The position numbers and the translations under genes are program-made. Below the pieces are notes generated by a model, which saw nothing but the letters and a program-made list of their open reading frames with translations, had not been told where the DNA came from and searched no databases. Positions 48,701 through 60,100 of a stretch of 64,000 nucleotides of DNA are shown here, in pieces; position 1 is the stretch's first letter, and each line of letters begins with the position of its first letter. This DNA is from Biomphalaria glabrata (Eukaryota; Mollusca; Gastropoda; Planorbidae), in NCBI RefSeq assembly GCF_947242115.1, contig NC_074725.1:14564511-14628510 (forward strand), read 5' to 3'.

Positions 48701-49469
48701 ATAAAATTCGTTGTTGTTTTTTTTGCAATATATCTTTTGGAAAATAAAGTGGGAAAAAATAAAAATAATAATGATACAAGAAATAAATGTAGTAGACTTA
48801 AGTAATAATATGAAAGTGGTATTTTGAACTAAATCTCACTTCAAAAACACGTTCTTTCATTCTGGCAATCTGAAGTCGTTTGTCCTACCTAATAGCGCTG
48901 AGGACAATGCCACTGATCTTGCATCATTCATACTGAATAGCTAACCTCTTCCCTCCGTCACCATAGAAACACACACATACACTTCATAACAAAGAGGTCC
49001 TTCTTTTTGGTTTCTAGTTTCAGTAAATAAAACAAAAATGTGTATAATTATTCAAATTATAATTACCTACCAAAGAACCAAGATTAATTTCAACCTGAAC
49101 CGACCGCAAACGAAACGTGAGTGTATCATTGTCCTCGGTGTGCAAGAAACTTCTGCGGTCAATTTGAAAAGGCCAAGAGTAAACTTTGTCAGAGTAGAAA
49201 TTAAGATTTCTTATCACATCACGTGGGCAGATAAAACAAGTCTGGGATTCTCTGGAGTAGAAGAAAGCTGCGCACGACTCATTGTCCTCACAGAGCCTCG
49301 CACAAGACAGCTTGGACTTGCAGCTGGTGAACCACATTGTGGCCTCATTGCAACCCACTGGCTCAATTATTGCGATGTCTTTAAACTTAGTTGTGCATGA
49401 GAACCTGTTACATCTTCTGGCCAGTGAGAACTCCAAACAACATAACAGTAATGTTAAGTATAAAAACAT
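45705..49469 (-). CDS. PAN-galectin secreted protein, gene 5 (two exons, divergent)
   Basis: Exon 1 is 49071-49469 (133 codons) and exon 2 is 45705-46064 (119 codons plus stop). Donor TTG|GTAGGTAA (49070) and acceptor TTTCAG (46065) are phase 0. I start at the second Met (MFLYLTLLLCCLEFSLA), which begins a clean signal peptide; an upstream in-frame Met lies at 49505. The PAN-like domain has GC-NEATMWFT, SKLSC-x3-C-x4-C, FFYS, C-FIC-PRDVIRNLNFYSDKVYSWPF. Exon 2 follows the galectin strand pattern with TSVDILVTEDGYQVFID, C-x-FNHVLP and YIRGILEVYHLRL, again without HxNPR. This is the most divergent copy and lies beyond the oppositely oriented CREP gene. The intron holds the 11-bp minisatellite, a SINE nested in another repeat, and an open stretch with a good acceptor at 48.6 kb. 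Confidence 0.72.
46225..46690 (-). repeat. AT-rich dispersed repeat family R1, split by a SINE
   Basis: Two pieces (46225-46340 and 46627-46690) join across the SINE at 46341-46626: TTGCACACTTATTTCTTGTA, AACAAGAATC and then, past the SINE, CTATTGGTAATTAATTATTT and GAACAAGGGA. Confidence 0.75.
46341..46626 (+). repeat. tRNA-derived SINE, family A, full length with target duplication
   Basis: A-box/B-box head (GGTGGTTAAGCGCTTCG ... TGGGTTCGAATCTCTG), then the family body and the end GGTCTGAAAGGGAAAG. It is flanked by a perfect 13-bp target duplication TTAATTAACTATT (46328-46340 and 46627-46639) and splits an older copy of repeat R1. Confidence 0.85.
46885..47265 (+). repeat. 11-bp minisatellite arranged as 22-bp dimers
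   Basis: TGGTACTAAGC alternates with TGGTACTATGT, about 34 monomers. Confidence 0.95.
47880..47950 (+). repeat. 22-bp tandem repeat, 3 copies
   Basis: Unit CTGCTGGTAGACAACTCAA. Confidence 0.75.
48308..48619 (-). other. Candidate unassigned exon in the intron of PAN-galectin gene 5
   Basis: An open frame of about 100 codons follows a strong acceptor (CTTTTTCCTGCCCTAG, ending at 48620) and runs RMRVRIQPTWAYISHEMHD ... VFMNGVLSVLSHSE ... CEYRLCYLVVADIGA to a stop at 48308. GC content is higher than in the flanking DNA, which suggests a present or former exon. It enters in phase 2, so it cannot follow exon 1 of the surrounding gene (phase 0). I do not recognise the domain; the spacing around CEYRLC could be an immunoglobulin-like remnant, but this is weak. 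It may be a relic of another gene. Confidence 0.3.
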
Positions 49470-50199
49470 TGTTTCCGAGAATGAATCAAACACTGTAGAA
49501 ATCAATCTATGTCTTTCCTCCTAGATCTAGATATCACATCTTGTCACTTTAGATATCACACCTTGTCACTCTATTAGCAGTTAGTTTCGGAGATGAATGA
49601 AACTTATCACAAAAGTAGAGGCCTAATTCTTTAGTCCAGAGTTTCAAATGTATCATAAAAGTAGTCTAAACTATTTATATTGTTATGATTTTATTTGCAG
49701 TTATTTGTGGGGAGATCTGGTTTAAGAAGTTAAAACAAATGTAGCATTTTTGTTTGAGAGCATTTCCATTATAGAATTTTTAAAAAGTCTCTGTAACTGG
49801 CAGGTTTGTGATATAGATAAACAACATTTATTTTGAAAAATTCTTATACATAAATCGAAAACGCATGTATGACTATTTAACTGTAGTCTTAAATGGCTAT
49901 TAATTCGAACAATGCTCGTGAAGACACACTACACTGATACTTCTAATAATACGTACGCTTTAAAATTGTAAGTTTTGAAATTCATTTAATTCAGATTTTT
50001 TCACAAAAGCTTTTTAAAGGGAGAATTCTTTTAAGTCATTAAAAAAGTAGGCTAATTAAATAGTAACTTAATAGTCTCGAGACCCAGGCGGTTCATTTGA
50101 TCTTGAGCTCTGCTTGAGTCGTTTGTTTCCCACAGTGCAAACATAGCACTGAAGTGAGGGCCTTCATCTTAGTGAAGAAAGAGTTAATTGTCGATTATT

Positions 50200-50490
50200 T
50201 TATTTTAGCGTATTCAAGTGTTGTTTTTTTTTTGTTTCAAACTTTGAACCAAATTTTGGATAGCACGGATCGAATGTGTACCACGAAACTTTGTAGATGT
50301 GTTTCAATATCATCAGAAACAGGTTAATACCTGTAGTACGGTTCAAAACAAGCCCTTCCACAATCTGGAACTGGCTGCTAATAGATTCGCACTTCGGAGA
50401 CACTAAAAGATCGGGTACTTTGGACTGTACAGTCATCACTCGGCGGAGACGTTCCAAGAGCCCAGCCAGAGAAATCCACGAAGTAAAGGA
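50200..50490 (-). other. Unrecognised open stretch, higher GC than flanks
   Basis: About 95 codons stay open on the minus strand (SWISLAGLLERLRRVM, PDLLVSPKCESISS, GLVLNRTTGINLFLMILKH). The GC rise against AT-rich flanks is the only sign that it might be an exon or exon relic. I see no clear splice borders and no known family. Confidence 0.15.
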
Positions 50491-50954
50491 CAACATATTT
50501 TTTATGAATTTTTTTTTTTTTTTTTTACTTTTAAAACTCTCCATTTACTGTTTAGAACCTGTCTCCGTAATTTCCCATATATTTAGAGTGTGTCACTTCG
50601 TGGGTGTGCGTGGCGATGAGTAACGTAAAATGGTCTCAAGAACTTTGGGTAATCTAGGGATGAATTTTTTAATAATTTAATTCCTTTTATTTCTTTGAGA
50701 ACTCATTTTGTAGATAATAATAATACATTTAAAAAGATATTTTAACCTTTGACTTATTAAAAGTATTTCAATTTGAATGTTTGAAAATCCTGAAAAATTT
50801 TCATAAACCGATTATCAACTTTTGTTTTAATTTCCCTTGATTAGCTTACACATTTACAATATATTCAAAATACAACATCATGGGCGTAGCCAGGATTTTT
50901 TTTCGTGGTGGAGGGGGGGGGTTTGGGGGAGAAAAACCCCCGGGCCGAAAAAAT

Positions 50955-50992
<38 letters not shown>

Positions 50993-51299
50993 TGTATGGA
51001 TGTGTGTGTGTGTGTATGTACATAATTAATCTCTATTGCATTATGACCTTTTATTCTTTTGGAATACGTTAATTGTGCTCAAGAATAGGTTCTTCCTGGA
51101 GTAAGTGAAAAAATTGTAGACCCCTCGCTCTTGCCAGCAAGGGGTCTGGGGGAGCGCTGAGAGCTCCCCCAGCGCGGGGCGAAGCCCCGCCGCCAAGCAC
51201 TATTTCTGGTATTGAAAGCAAACTAAATGCATATTCTGAGGTACCTACAGTGCATTATTTTGTTATTTAAAAGTTTTATTTCAAAAACCTAATGTGCTA

Positions 51300-51690
51300 T
51301 TCTTACTGATTTACAACCTCCCGCGCCGTTCGGCGCATTCGCTGGCAAGCTGTTTCCACAAAAATCTGGCAATGTCCGAAGCCTCTTCCCACCTGCTCTC
51401 AGGACCTTCATGAAAGTGTGGCGCCAAGTTGTACTAGGATGTCATCGCAACTTTTATTATGTGTAATTCATTTTGTCGGAGAACATGTCCCGCAAACCTC
51501 ATGCGACGCTCTGTCTTACTAAGGGTTCGACTCCCATTTCGGCATAGTATTTCCTTGATTTAGACCCTATCTCTATAACTGACTCATAAAATCCGTCTTA
51601 GATATCTTTTTAGAGCCACATTCAGTGCTTTTTAATTTCATTGCACTTTATTAATGGAGCCCAGCCACTGGTAGACGTGTAACTTCTCTT
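51300..51690 (-). mobile_element. Non-LTR retroelement scrap inside the hAT-like element
   Basis: The minus strand reads LKRYLRRILWVSYRDRV, RMRFAGHVLRQN and W-EEASD, the LINE RT C-terminal motifs, with stops. Confidence 0.5.
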
Positions 51691-51899
51691 GATTACGATT
51701 TTAAAATTAGGTGACTATTTTGCTTTAGCTGTTATATCGAAAAGGGAAGTTTTATCGTCAAAATCATATGTTGGGGGTTTTAAACTAAAATATATCTGGA
51801 GTTGTTTTTTTTACATTCAAAACCACGTTTAGCTACGGTCATAGAATTTGGTGACTGTAATTTGCTTTAGAAATAATATTGAAGAGAGAGGCTTTCAAC

Positions 51900-52700
51900 C
51901 TTAAAACGCTCTGTAGGGGGATTTTAAACTCAAAACTATCTTGAGGGGTTTTAAACTTTTACAAAAGCCACCTGGAGGAGAGGGGTTGAAACTCAAAACC
52001 CCCCATTGGCTTGGCTACGCTCAAAGAATTTTAGTGTGTAATTTGCTTTTTTTTTTTATATTGAAGAGGTATTTTTTTAGCATCAAAACCTCTGAAGGGA
52101 AATTTAAACTCAAAACACCCAATAAGCTTGGCTACGCTCATAGCATTTTGATTGCGAAATTTGATTTTTTTATATTTTGAAGATTTCTTTTTTAGCTTCA
52201 AACCCCGCTGGCCGGGGGTGTAAACTAAAAAACCCCTTTGGCTATGCTCATAGCATTTTGAGTGCGTAATTTGCTTTTTTTTTATATTGATGAGGTATTT
52301 TTAGCTTCAAACCCAGCTAAAGAGGGGTTTAAACTCAAAACCCCTTTGGCTACGCTCATACTATTTTGAGTGTTTAATTTGCTTTTGTATTTTGAAGAGG
52401 GGTTTATCGTAAATTTTGGAGAGGGGGTTTAAAATCAAAATCTTTCTTAGGTGTGCTCTTGGAATTCTGGGATTGTCGTTTGCATTTTGTTTTATAGAAG
52501 AGGGGGATTTAAATGCAAAACCCCCTTGTAGGGGGTTTCAAACTCAAAACCTCTGATAGGGGGTTTTAAACTCAAAACCCCTGGAAAGGGGTTTTAAACT
52601 CAAAACCCCTGGTAGGGGGTTTTAAACTGAAAACCGCCTGGTATGGGGTTTCAAACTCAAAACCCCTTGGTAGGGGTTTCAAACTCAAAATCCCCTTGGC
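51900..52700 (+). repeat. Diverged tandem repeats with TTTAAACTCAAAACCCC
   Basis: Units of about 90-100 bp (GGCTACGCTCATAGCATTTT ... TATTGAAGAGG ... TTTAGCTTCAAACC) in the first half and short 30-35 bp units (GGGGTTTTAAACTCAAAACC) in the second half. Confidence 0.75.
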
Positions 52701-53194
52701 TGTGCTATGGCAAGGGATGGTTTAGTATTAAAATTTCACATTAAATAAACAATATTAAAGCAAAATATCAGTCACTTAACTCCGACCCCCCGGGGGGGGA
52801 TTTCATTTCGGGGGGAGGGGGGCCCGGGTACGCCCATGTACAACATGGTATTACTTTTAAATATATATGAATGAATAGACATTGATTTCCACCACACTGA
52901 GGCGCGCATATCGTGCATCAATAAATTTGTATTAAGTTTTTTTAGGTAAAAAATATTGTGAATATTGCCTAATATGTAGGCCCTTTGTAACACTTGTGAT
53001 TTTAAAAATTCTCATTTCTCACTTGGCCCTACCCTTTATTTTGCTATTACTGCCCTCCCCCCAGTGGTCCCAACACAAAATGCATTTATTGTAACCTAAC
53101 AGACAAGCCTAAAAACCATAAAACTTCTGCTAGCTGCGGGGACAAGGAATAGCTGGACAGGCGGAAACGCAGATCCTTTTTCAAGTAAAGTTCC

Positions 53195-53345
53195 CCTTTC
53201 AGACCATTCGGTCTTGACGGCAGATGATGTAAAGATCATCTGTTTCTGTGAGGTACGGTTAACGAGGGCGTCATGTGGCCAGCACAACGACCAACCACCT
53301 CTACTTTTCCCCAACTAATACTAGGTACTCATCAGAGCTGGCGCC
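53195..53345 (-). repeat. tRNA-derived SINE, family A, head missing
   Basis: Only the body and tail are present (GATGATGTAAAGATCATCTG, TGTGGCCAGCACAACGACCA on the plus strand). The tRNA head is lost near 53345. Confidence 0.7.
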
Positions 53346-53499
53346 AGAAATACAAGGTTTTTTAGCTTATTATTTTTAATTTCAGTTTTTCAATTATTTT
53401 TCTTTTTAGAACGACCTAATTCCCTACACGAGACTTATCAATCCTTAACTTAGTATATTTTCTATATAAAATAAAATTATTGAATTAATAGGTCAATTT

Positions 53500-53655
53500 T
53501 TTATTGATTTTTTTTCCTGTGTTGTCCTCAACAGTGAACAATAGTGCAAAATCTCAACTTGATCCGAGAATGGGAAGTGGGAGAAATAACGTGTTAGATG
53601 ATTCCATCAGACAAACAAACAGATAGAGTGAGTTTATATTAACTTTGTAAAAAAC
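53500..53655 (+). repeat. AT-rich dispersed repeat family R1, partial
   Basis: TGTGTTGTCC, CTCAACTTGATCCGAGAATG, GAAATAACGTGTTAG and CAGACAAACAAACAGATAGA match the 3' half of 16735. Confidence 0.6.
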
Positions 53656-53659
53656 AAAC

Positions 53660-54380
53660 AAACAGCGTAACTTTATTACATTACTAAGACTGGAGATGGT
53701 AGTCGCTATACTTTCCCCTTGTTCTGGAGGACGCAGTGGACTATAAGTTTAAATAAGAGCCTACTACAGAAATGTTCAAAGTACATTAAACAAAGTGAAA
53801 ATAAAACATTAACAGCAACAAAGATGTGAAAATGAATTCTAAATAAAAGTAAATTTAAAATGTTCAAGCTTGTGAGTTATTGAGATGGGCCATGGCGTCA
53901 TTCGTTGACATTCTCGATGCAAACCAAGTCCTTGGACGACCACATTTATTTTAAATCTGGTTTCGTTCATCAGAGTTATATCGCTTAAAAATCTGATTTG
54001 ACTTAAGAATGTTACAGGAAATCCTATTGCGATCTCAACATGATACGATACAACAGAACTAAATGCCTTTGTCCTTGAAACCCCGAAAAAAAAATATCTA
54101 ATGAAAAACTTAACAATTTAATAATAAAACGAAACAAACCAGACAATGGGATTCTTCGTTAATACATCATACGGTTTTAGTGTATATAAATACATATACA
54201 TATATATATAATCATATATAATTCATAATGTACTTTATATGTCCATCGCCTTAATGCAGTGACCGGGGTAGTTGAGGTTGATAATATTGATATAGGAAAG
54301 GTCAATGAGGTCTATACAAGAAAAGGTCAGTAGAGCTCAGTAGAGGAAGATAGATCAATAGAATTATGCGCTAAGGTCGG
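53660..54380. other. No gene seen
   Basis: AT-rich sequence between repeats; nothing recognised. Confidence 0.4.
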
Positions 54381-54383
54381 CAT

Positions 54384-55599
54384 GATGCGTTAAAATGTTA
54401 AGTCAAGCCTGGTTGTATAGAACTTAATGAGACAGTTCCACGAGCTCTTTGAAGACCAAACTTAATGAGACAGTTCGACGAGCTCTTTGAAGACCAAACT
54501 TAAAGAGACAGTTCGACGAGCTCTTTGAAGACCAAACTTAATGAGACAGTTCGACGAGCTCTTTGAAGACCAAACTTAAAGAGACAGTTCGACGAGCTCT
54601 TTGAAGACCAAACTTAAAGAGACAGTTCGACGAGCTCTTTGAAGACCAAACTTAATGAGACAGTTCGACAAGCTCTTTGAAGACCAAACTTAAAGAGACA
54701 GTTCGACGAGCTCTTTGAAGACCAAACTTAATGAGACAGTTCGACGAGCTCTTTGAAGACCAAACTTAATGAGACAGTTCGACGAGCTCTTTGAAGACCA
54801 AACTTAATGAGCTAGTTCGACGAGCTCTTTGAAGACCAAACTTAAAGAGACAGTTCGACGAGCTCTTTGAAGACCAAACTTAATGAGACAGTTCGATGAG
54901 CTCTTTGAAGACCAAACTTAATGAGACAGTTCGATGAGCTCTTTGAAGACCAAACTTAATGAGACAGATGGATTAGCCTTATGAAGACCAAACATAATGA
55001 GATAGATGGGCTAGCTCTATGAGTCAATTTGCGTTAAAATGTTAAGTCAAGCCTGGTTGTATAGAACTTAATGAGACAGTTCGACGAGCTCTTTGAAGAC
55101 CAAACTTAATGAGACAGTTCGACGAGCTCTTTGAAGACCAAACTTAAAGAGACAGTTCGAAGAGCTCTTTGAAGACCAAACTTAATGAGACAGTTCGACG
55201 AGCTCTTTGAAGACCAAACTTAAAGAGACAGTTCGACGAGCTCTTTGAAGACCAAACTTAAAGAGACAGTTCGACGAGCTCTTTGAAGACCAAACTTAAT
55301 GAGACAGTTCGACGAGCTCTTTGAAGACCAAACTTAATGAGCTAGTTCGACGAGCTCTTTGAAGACCAAACTTAATGAGACAGTTCGACGAGCTCTTTGA
55401 AGACCAAACTTAATGAGACAGTTCGATGAGCTCTTTGAAGACCAAACTTAATGAGACAGTTCGATGAGCTCTTTGAAGACCAAACTTAATGAGACAGTTC
55501 GATGAGCTCTATGAAGACCAAACTTAATGAGACAGATGGATTAGCCTTATGAAGACCAAACATAATGAGATAGATGGGCTAGCTCTATGAGTCAATTTG
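54384..55599 (-). repeat. 38-bp minisatellite in two higher-order blocks, 3' of HS6ST
   Basis: The unit CTTAATGAGACAGTTCGACG plus AGCTCTTTGAAGACCAAA occurs about 29 times. Blocks 54384-55030 and 55031-55599 both start with GCGTTAAAATGTTAAGTCAA and both end with the variant units AGATGGATTAGCCTTATGAA and AGATGGGCTAGCTCTATGAG, so the whole array was duplicated once. Each unit holds the imperfect dyad TTCGACGAGCTCTTTGAA. The array ends 72 bp from the HS6ST stop with no polyadenylation signal between, so it may be in the 3' UTR. Confidence 0.95.
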
Positions 55600-55671
55600 C
55601 ATTTTGTGTTCTTATCGACCACAGAGAACTTCATTTGCACCCTGTGTGTGAAACGTAAAATTAAAAAAAGA

Positions 55672-57093
55672 TTACAATGTAACAACGGAGTATTTCAGGC
55701 CAGCTGGGACAATTTTGGACTCGTGGTTCCTGGGCTGCACTGGTATGTTCATCCTGGCAAGTCTCTGAAGAAACAAATCTTTAGCAAACTGGTAGAGCCT
55801 GATGTCCAGGAGGTTCCTCTCCACAACCAGGTCCCAGTGTTTCTCTGACAGCACAGCGTAGTTGGTGGCTGCTGAATACTTCTTGCACGTCATCTTCCTG
55901 GTGAAGGAGAAACCCAGGAACGTTTGCTCAAACAGGAGTTGTCCTTCCTCAATGTATTCCAGAGGCGAGAAGAACTTGAAAGATTTCATCAGATTTTGTT
56001 TGGCACTCTTGAAAGAATAAAAGAAAAAGAGATGATATCTTTCTGTTATTATGATTAACATTATGACAATTATGTTAAAAATAAACGAGTACTAGTTCTA
56101 CGAAACTGCCAGGGTCGAGTTTCGCTAAAGAGAAACAAAACTCATTGTAATCCACTGGCAGGACTACAGCTGTACCTCCCTCTTGCAGGCAACGAGAATC
56201 TTCTTAGGAATGTTAAGGGCCTTGAAGGCATCTGTGAGGTCAGTTGCCATTATCCCCTCGGTTGATATAACAATGGAGTATATTGTTATATTATTTTTAT
56301 TATTACTATTTGATTATGTGTTGTTAAACTATTGATATTTTCTATTAACTTCAAAAAAATGAAAAAGGTGAAATAAAAGACTGGGTTTTTAAACAATATT
56401 GGATTCAAAAGTAAACAATCTAGGGCATATCCAAATGCCTTAACATGGCCATGAATTGCGATGGTGCTTACAAGACCACAACAAAAACAGTGGAATGGCA
56501 TTAGGGAAACATAGGGAAAAGTTAGAGTACAATGTTCAAAACATTGTCATCTTGAGTGCGTTAATTTATTTTCACTAGATCGTACAATCAGGTATGTATC
56601 CAGAGAAAAAAAAAACTAGGACCGAAATAATAATATTAATGAAAAAACAAGCATATTTTTTTCAAAAAATCTATTTAAAAAAAAACAAACTTATCTTAAG
56701 TGGAAGAACTTCGCCCTTAAACTATATCTATCAATAATGTACAAGTTATTTCCCTTATTTGATACAAAACAAAATAATTAATTATCAATAAGTAATTGAT
56801 TAATTGGCTATTCTTTTAAATTGATTAATGTTTTGTTGGGTACAATAAATGTTCAAAGTATCAACTTGATCCGAGTTGATAAGAGCGTTGTAGACAACAT
56901 CGATAATAACAGTATTCACCTGCAACATAATCTCATCACGTTCTTTCTGGGTTTTTGTTGAGTTGAGTCTGTAGCAGTCAGAGAGACTTAGATTGGCTAA
57001 CATCCTCGTCTGCCGGTTGAACGCCATGTTACTTCTAGATTAGAAATGTTGCTTTATTACTAATGTATTGAAATATACTTTGATGTTGTTCTT

Positions 57094-57125
<32 letters not shown>

Positions 57126-60100
57126 GAAGAGGGAGAGAGGGAGAGGGAGAGAGAAATATAAATAGCTATCCCTTCCATCCCCACACAAAATGAAAAATTG
57201 AAAAGGATCAGTTACAACAGTAATACATATACACACATAAACTGTAAAGAAAACTGAAGATGTTCTATAAAAGGGAAGTAATTCAGTAGAGAAAATTATG
57301 AATGAATGTTGGCATTAGTTCCCTTTATTGCGACATTCTAACCTAGATATCCAATAACAAGTTACGAAATCCTGCATTCTAAAGAATGACTACAGCTGCT
57401 TTAGGCAAAGTTTTAAACGGTAATTAAAAGTATTTTATTAATAATATAAATTTCTAGAAAAAATATTTCTATTCATCAGTAGTCTGAAAAAAAAATTAAA
57501 GTTTTACAACTATCCATGTGTGCATGCTTTATACAACTTTATTGTAGTAAGTAATAATTGGATACCAAAGAGTTCTCATATTGCTTTGTATGAAAGGTGG
57601 TTCAGTTACCTTGGAATAAACGCACAATGGAGTTAGTACAAGGAAACACCTTATGTACTGCAGAATCTTTGAGATGTAACCCAGAGTGACTAAGAAGGGA
57701 CTTCAAGTGTGTTAAGAGCATAAATATAATGGAATCTTGAAACCTAGTCAAAGATTCCTCCCCGTAGCAATGTTGGAAATATGTTAATAGAAACTAGAAA
57801 ATGAATCAAATAAAATAGCACCAACGAGCAATTGATGAATTCCTCGAACGAGACTCCAGCCCAAGTTCCGTGATCGAAACAAAAAGGGACCTCTGCCAAT
57901 GAGGCGTCTCTGCCGTCGCAGTGAAGGCGGCACTCTTTCCATGTTGCTCCCCTCCTAACGTGAAGCCATTCGCTGATAAACCGTATCACTGGGTCACGAA
58001 TCAGTGTGACGTAATGGTATCTGCAAAACAAGAATCAGTAACAATTATAATAGATTTTAGGACAAAAACCTGTAGACATTTCTGTAGTACTTCGGATTGA
58101 GTCAAATTATAATAAGATATTCTACAAAGTAGACCATAACTCTTATATGGTCGATGTGTTTATTTATATTTATGTGTTCATTTATATGTGTTTTTAGTCA
58201 TAGTCGTCTTTTAGTTAATTAACTGCCCTTAGCTATTTTACCATTTTGTTCGGTTATTTGTGCCACAAACTGAGATGAGTCTGGCTCAAGAGAAATTGGT
58301 CGCCCCCCCCCCCCCCCCATTACGTTACTTGGATGTAATAAAACGGGATCTAAAAACAGTGAACATTGATACAGACCATTGGGAAGACATAGCCCTAGAA
58401 CGCACTAGTTGGAGAGAGACAGTGACCAAGAAAGCTATGGACAGCGAGAAAACATGGGCCTCTGCTCTGGAAGAAAAGCGTGCCATACGAAAAATGGTCG
58501 GCTGCTCTACCACATAAGCAAAAGCCCTTAACCTACGATATTTGTGGACGGGAGTGTCACTCCAAAATAGGCTCCACAGTCACATGAAAAAGTGTTCGAG
58601 ATGATTTATACTCGTTCTACGACTAAAGGAGGCCAACTCAACTCAAACTGGGATAGCCTGCCTGCACAGAAATATTTCAAAGACAATATTATTGGTGACT
58701 ACCTCCCATAAAACTGGTTGAATTCTACTTCCAGTGTAAGTTTCAATAATCAAATTCAAGTATTCATAAGGATTTTTGCAAAAGAAAAAAAAACATCTTG
58801 CAGATCATGAGCTTAGCGCTCTACTGCCCTGCCACCAAAAATGCTTTTTAAATGCATTGTTATTTAAGAAATTGAGGAGGGCGGAATGCCAAGAAAATGC
58901 TACGTCTTATAAATCCCCAGAGAAAATCAATTAAACCCACAAACCTTCTTTCCCGGTGCTCATTGTCCTGGCTGTTAAACCAAGTGTCGACACAGTCGGT
59001 CAGCTCTGTGAAGTCTGCGTGGACACCACATACCCAGCCTGTGGCGTGTCTGTTGATCATCCAGTCCTGGCCTTTGTCGTTAAGACAGGTGCAAACATCT
59101 CTGAAATAAGACCCAAAAAACAGATGTCTACAATACTACGTCTGGACTATGGCGCGTCTCTATACAAACTAATAATACCAACTAAGTGTCTCACAGATGC
59201 AAGGAAACAATCTCCATCTTACAATGCTACTGCCGACATGTTTCATTCTTAAGGTGATTGTTTTAAGTTGCAGAACGATAGAACTAAGACCTGAACTTAA
59301 TGTTATTTTATTTGTTCAGATCTTGTGTTCATGCACTTTACTGAGAATCAGGAGAAGGTTTGGAGGAACTGGGTTGTAATGTGGACTTCAAATGTAGCCA
59401 TTTTCGTCAACTCTAGATTCTGTGAAATGTAAATGAAGTAGGCTGGCGGGAGCAACAGTTTGTTTTGATTGTAATTAATGGTGTGCAAACTGAATGACAC
59501 TTGATAGCTTTTTTTTCTACGTACATGCTAGCTTATGACACTCAAGTCTTTGTCACACTTGCTACTTTCTTACACTATTGCTACTTTCTTACACACTTCT
59601 GAAACTCTAGCTATCTTCTATTGCTACTTTCTCACACACTTGCTACCTTCTGAAACTCTTGCTACCTTCCAACACAGTTGCTACCTTCTTATACACTTTC
59701 TAGTTTCTGAGAGTCTTGCTACCTTCCAACACAGTTGCTACCTTCTTATACACTTGCTTACCTTCTGAAACTTGTAATATCTTCTAACGCACTCGCTAGC
59801 TTTTCACACATTATATTACGTCATACTTGCAAGATTAAACATATCTTAAGTATTTTTCTTACCTGTTAGCCTCTGAGTCACTTATTAACTTATTTTGTCC
59901 ACTAGTTTAATGAGTAATTTAAACCTGTCCTGCTGTGCGAGTGAATCACATCGGATGAGTGTGTAGTTTTCAGATCGCCGCGTGCAAAGCGCGAAGTAGT
60001 GTGCTCAGTGATAATGTAATATTTAGCCGCTGAATCAGACCCAAACCACCTTGCATCTGTGAGACACTTAGTTGGTATTATTAGTTTGTATAGAGACGCG

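Larger units (their letters stand above)
50879..52838. mobile_element. Non-autonomous hAT-like element, about 1.96 kb, exact 8-bp duplication
   Basis: The left end CATGGGCGTAGCCAGG and right end (inverted) CATGGGCGTACCCGGG share 12 of the first 13 bases; both continue into G/C-runs. TACAACAT flanks it exactly (50871-50878 and 52839-52846), the 8-bp duplication of hAT elements. Inside are (TA)n at 50957-50989, a LINE scrap and about 800 bp of diverged tandem units built on TTTAAACTCAAAACCCC. No transposase frame is visible. Confidence 0.75.

Noticed and set aside
54384-55599. Possible CRISPR-like array (38-bp repeats)
   Set aside because: Units are directly adjacent with no unique spacers, and the DNA is clearly from an intron-bearing animal. 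The same holds for the 26-, 32- and 34-bp arrays.
58897-59252. Plus-strand frames over HS6ST exon 3
   Set aside because: Antisense of a clearly conserved exon.
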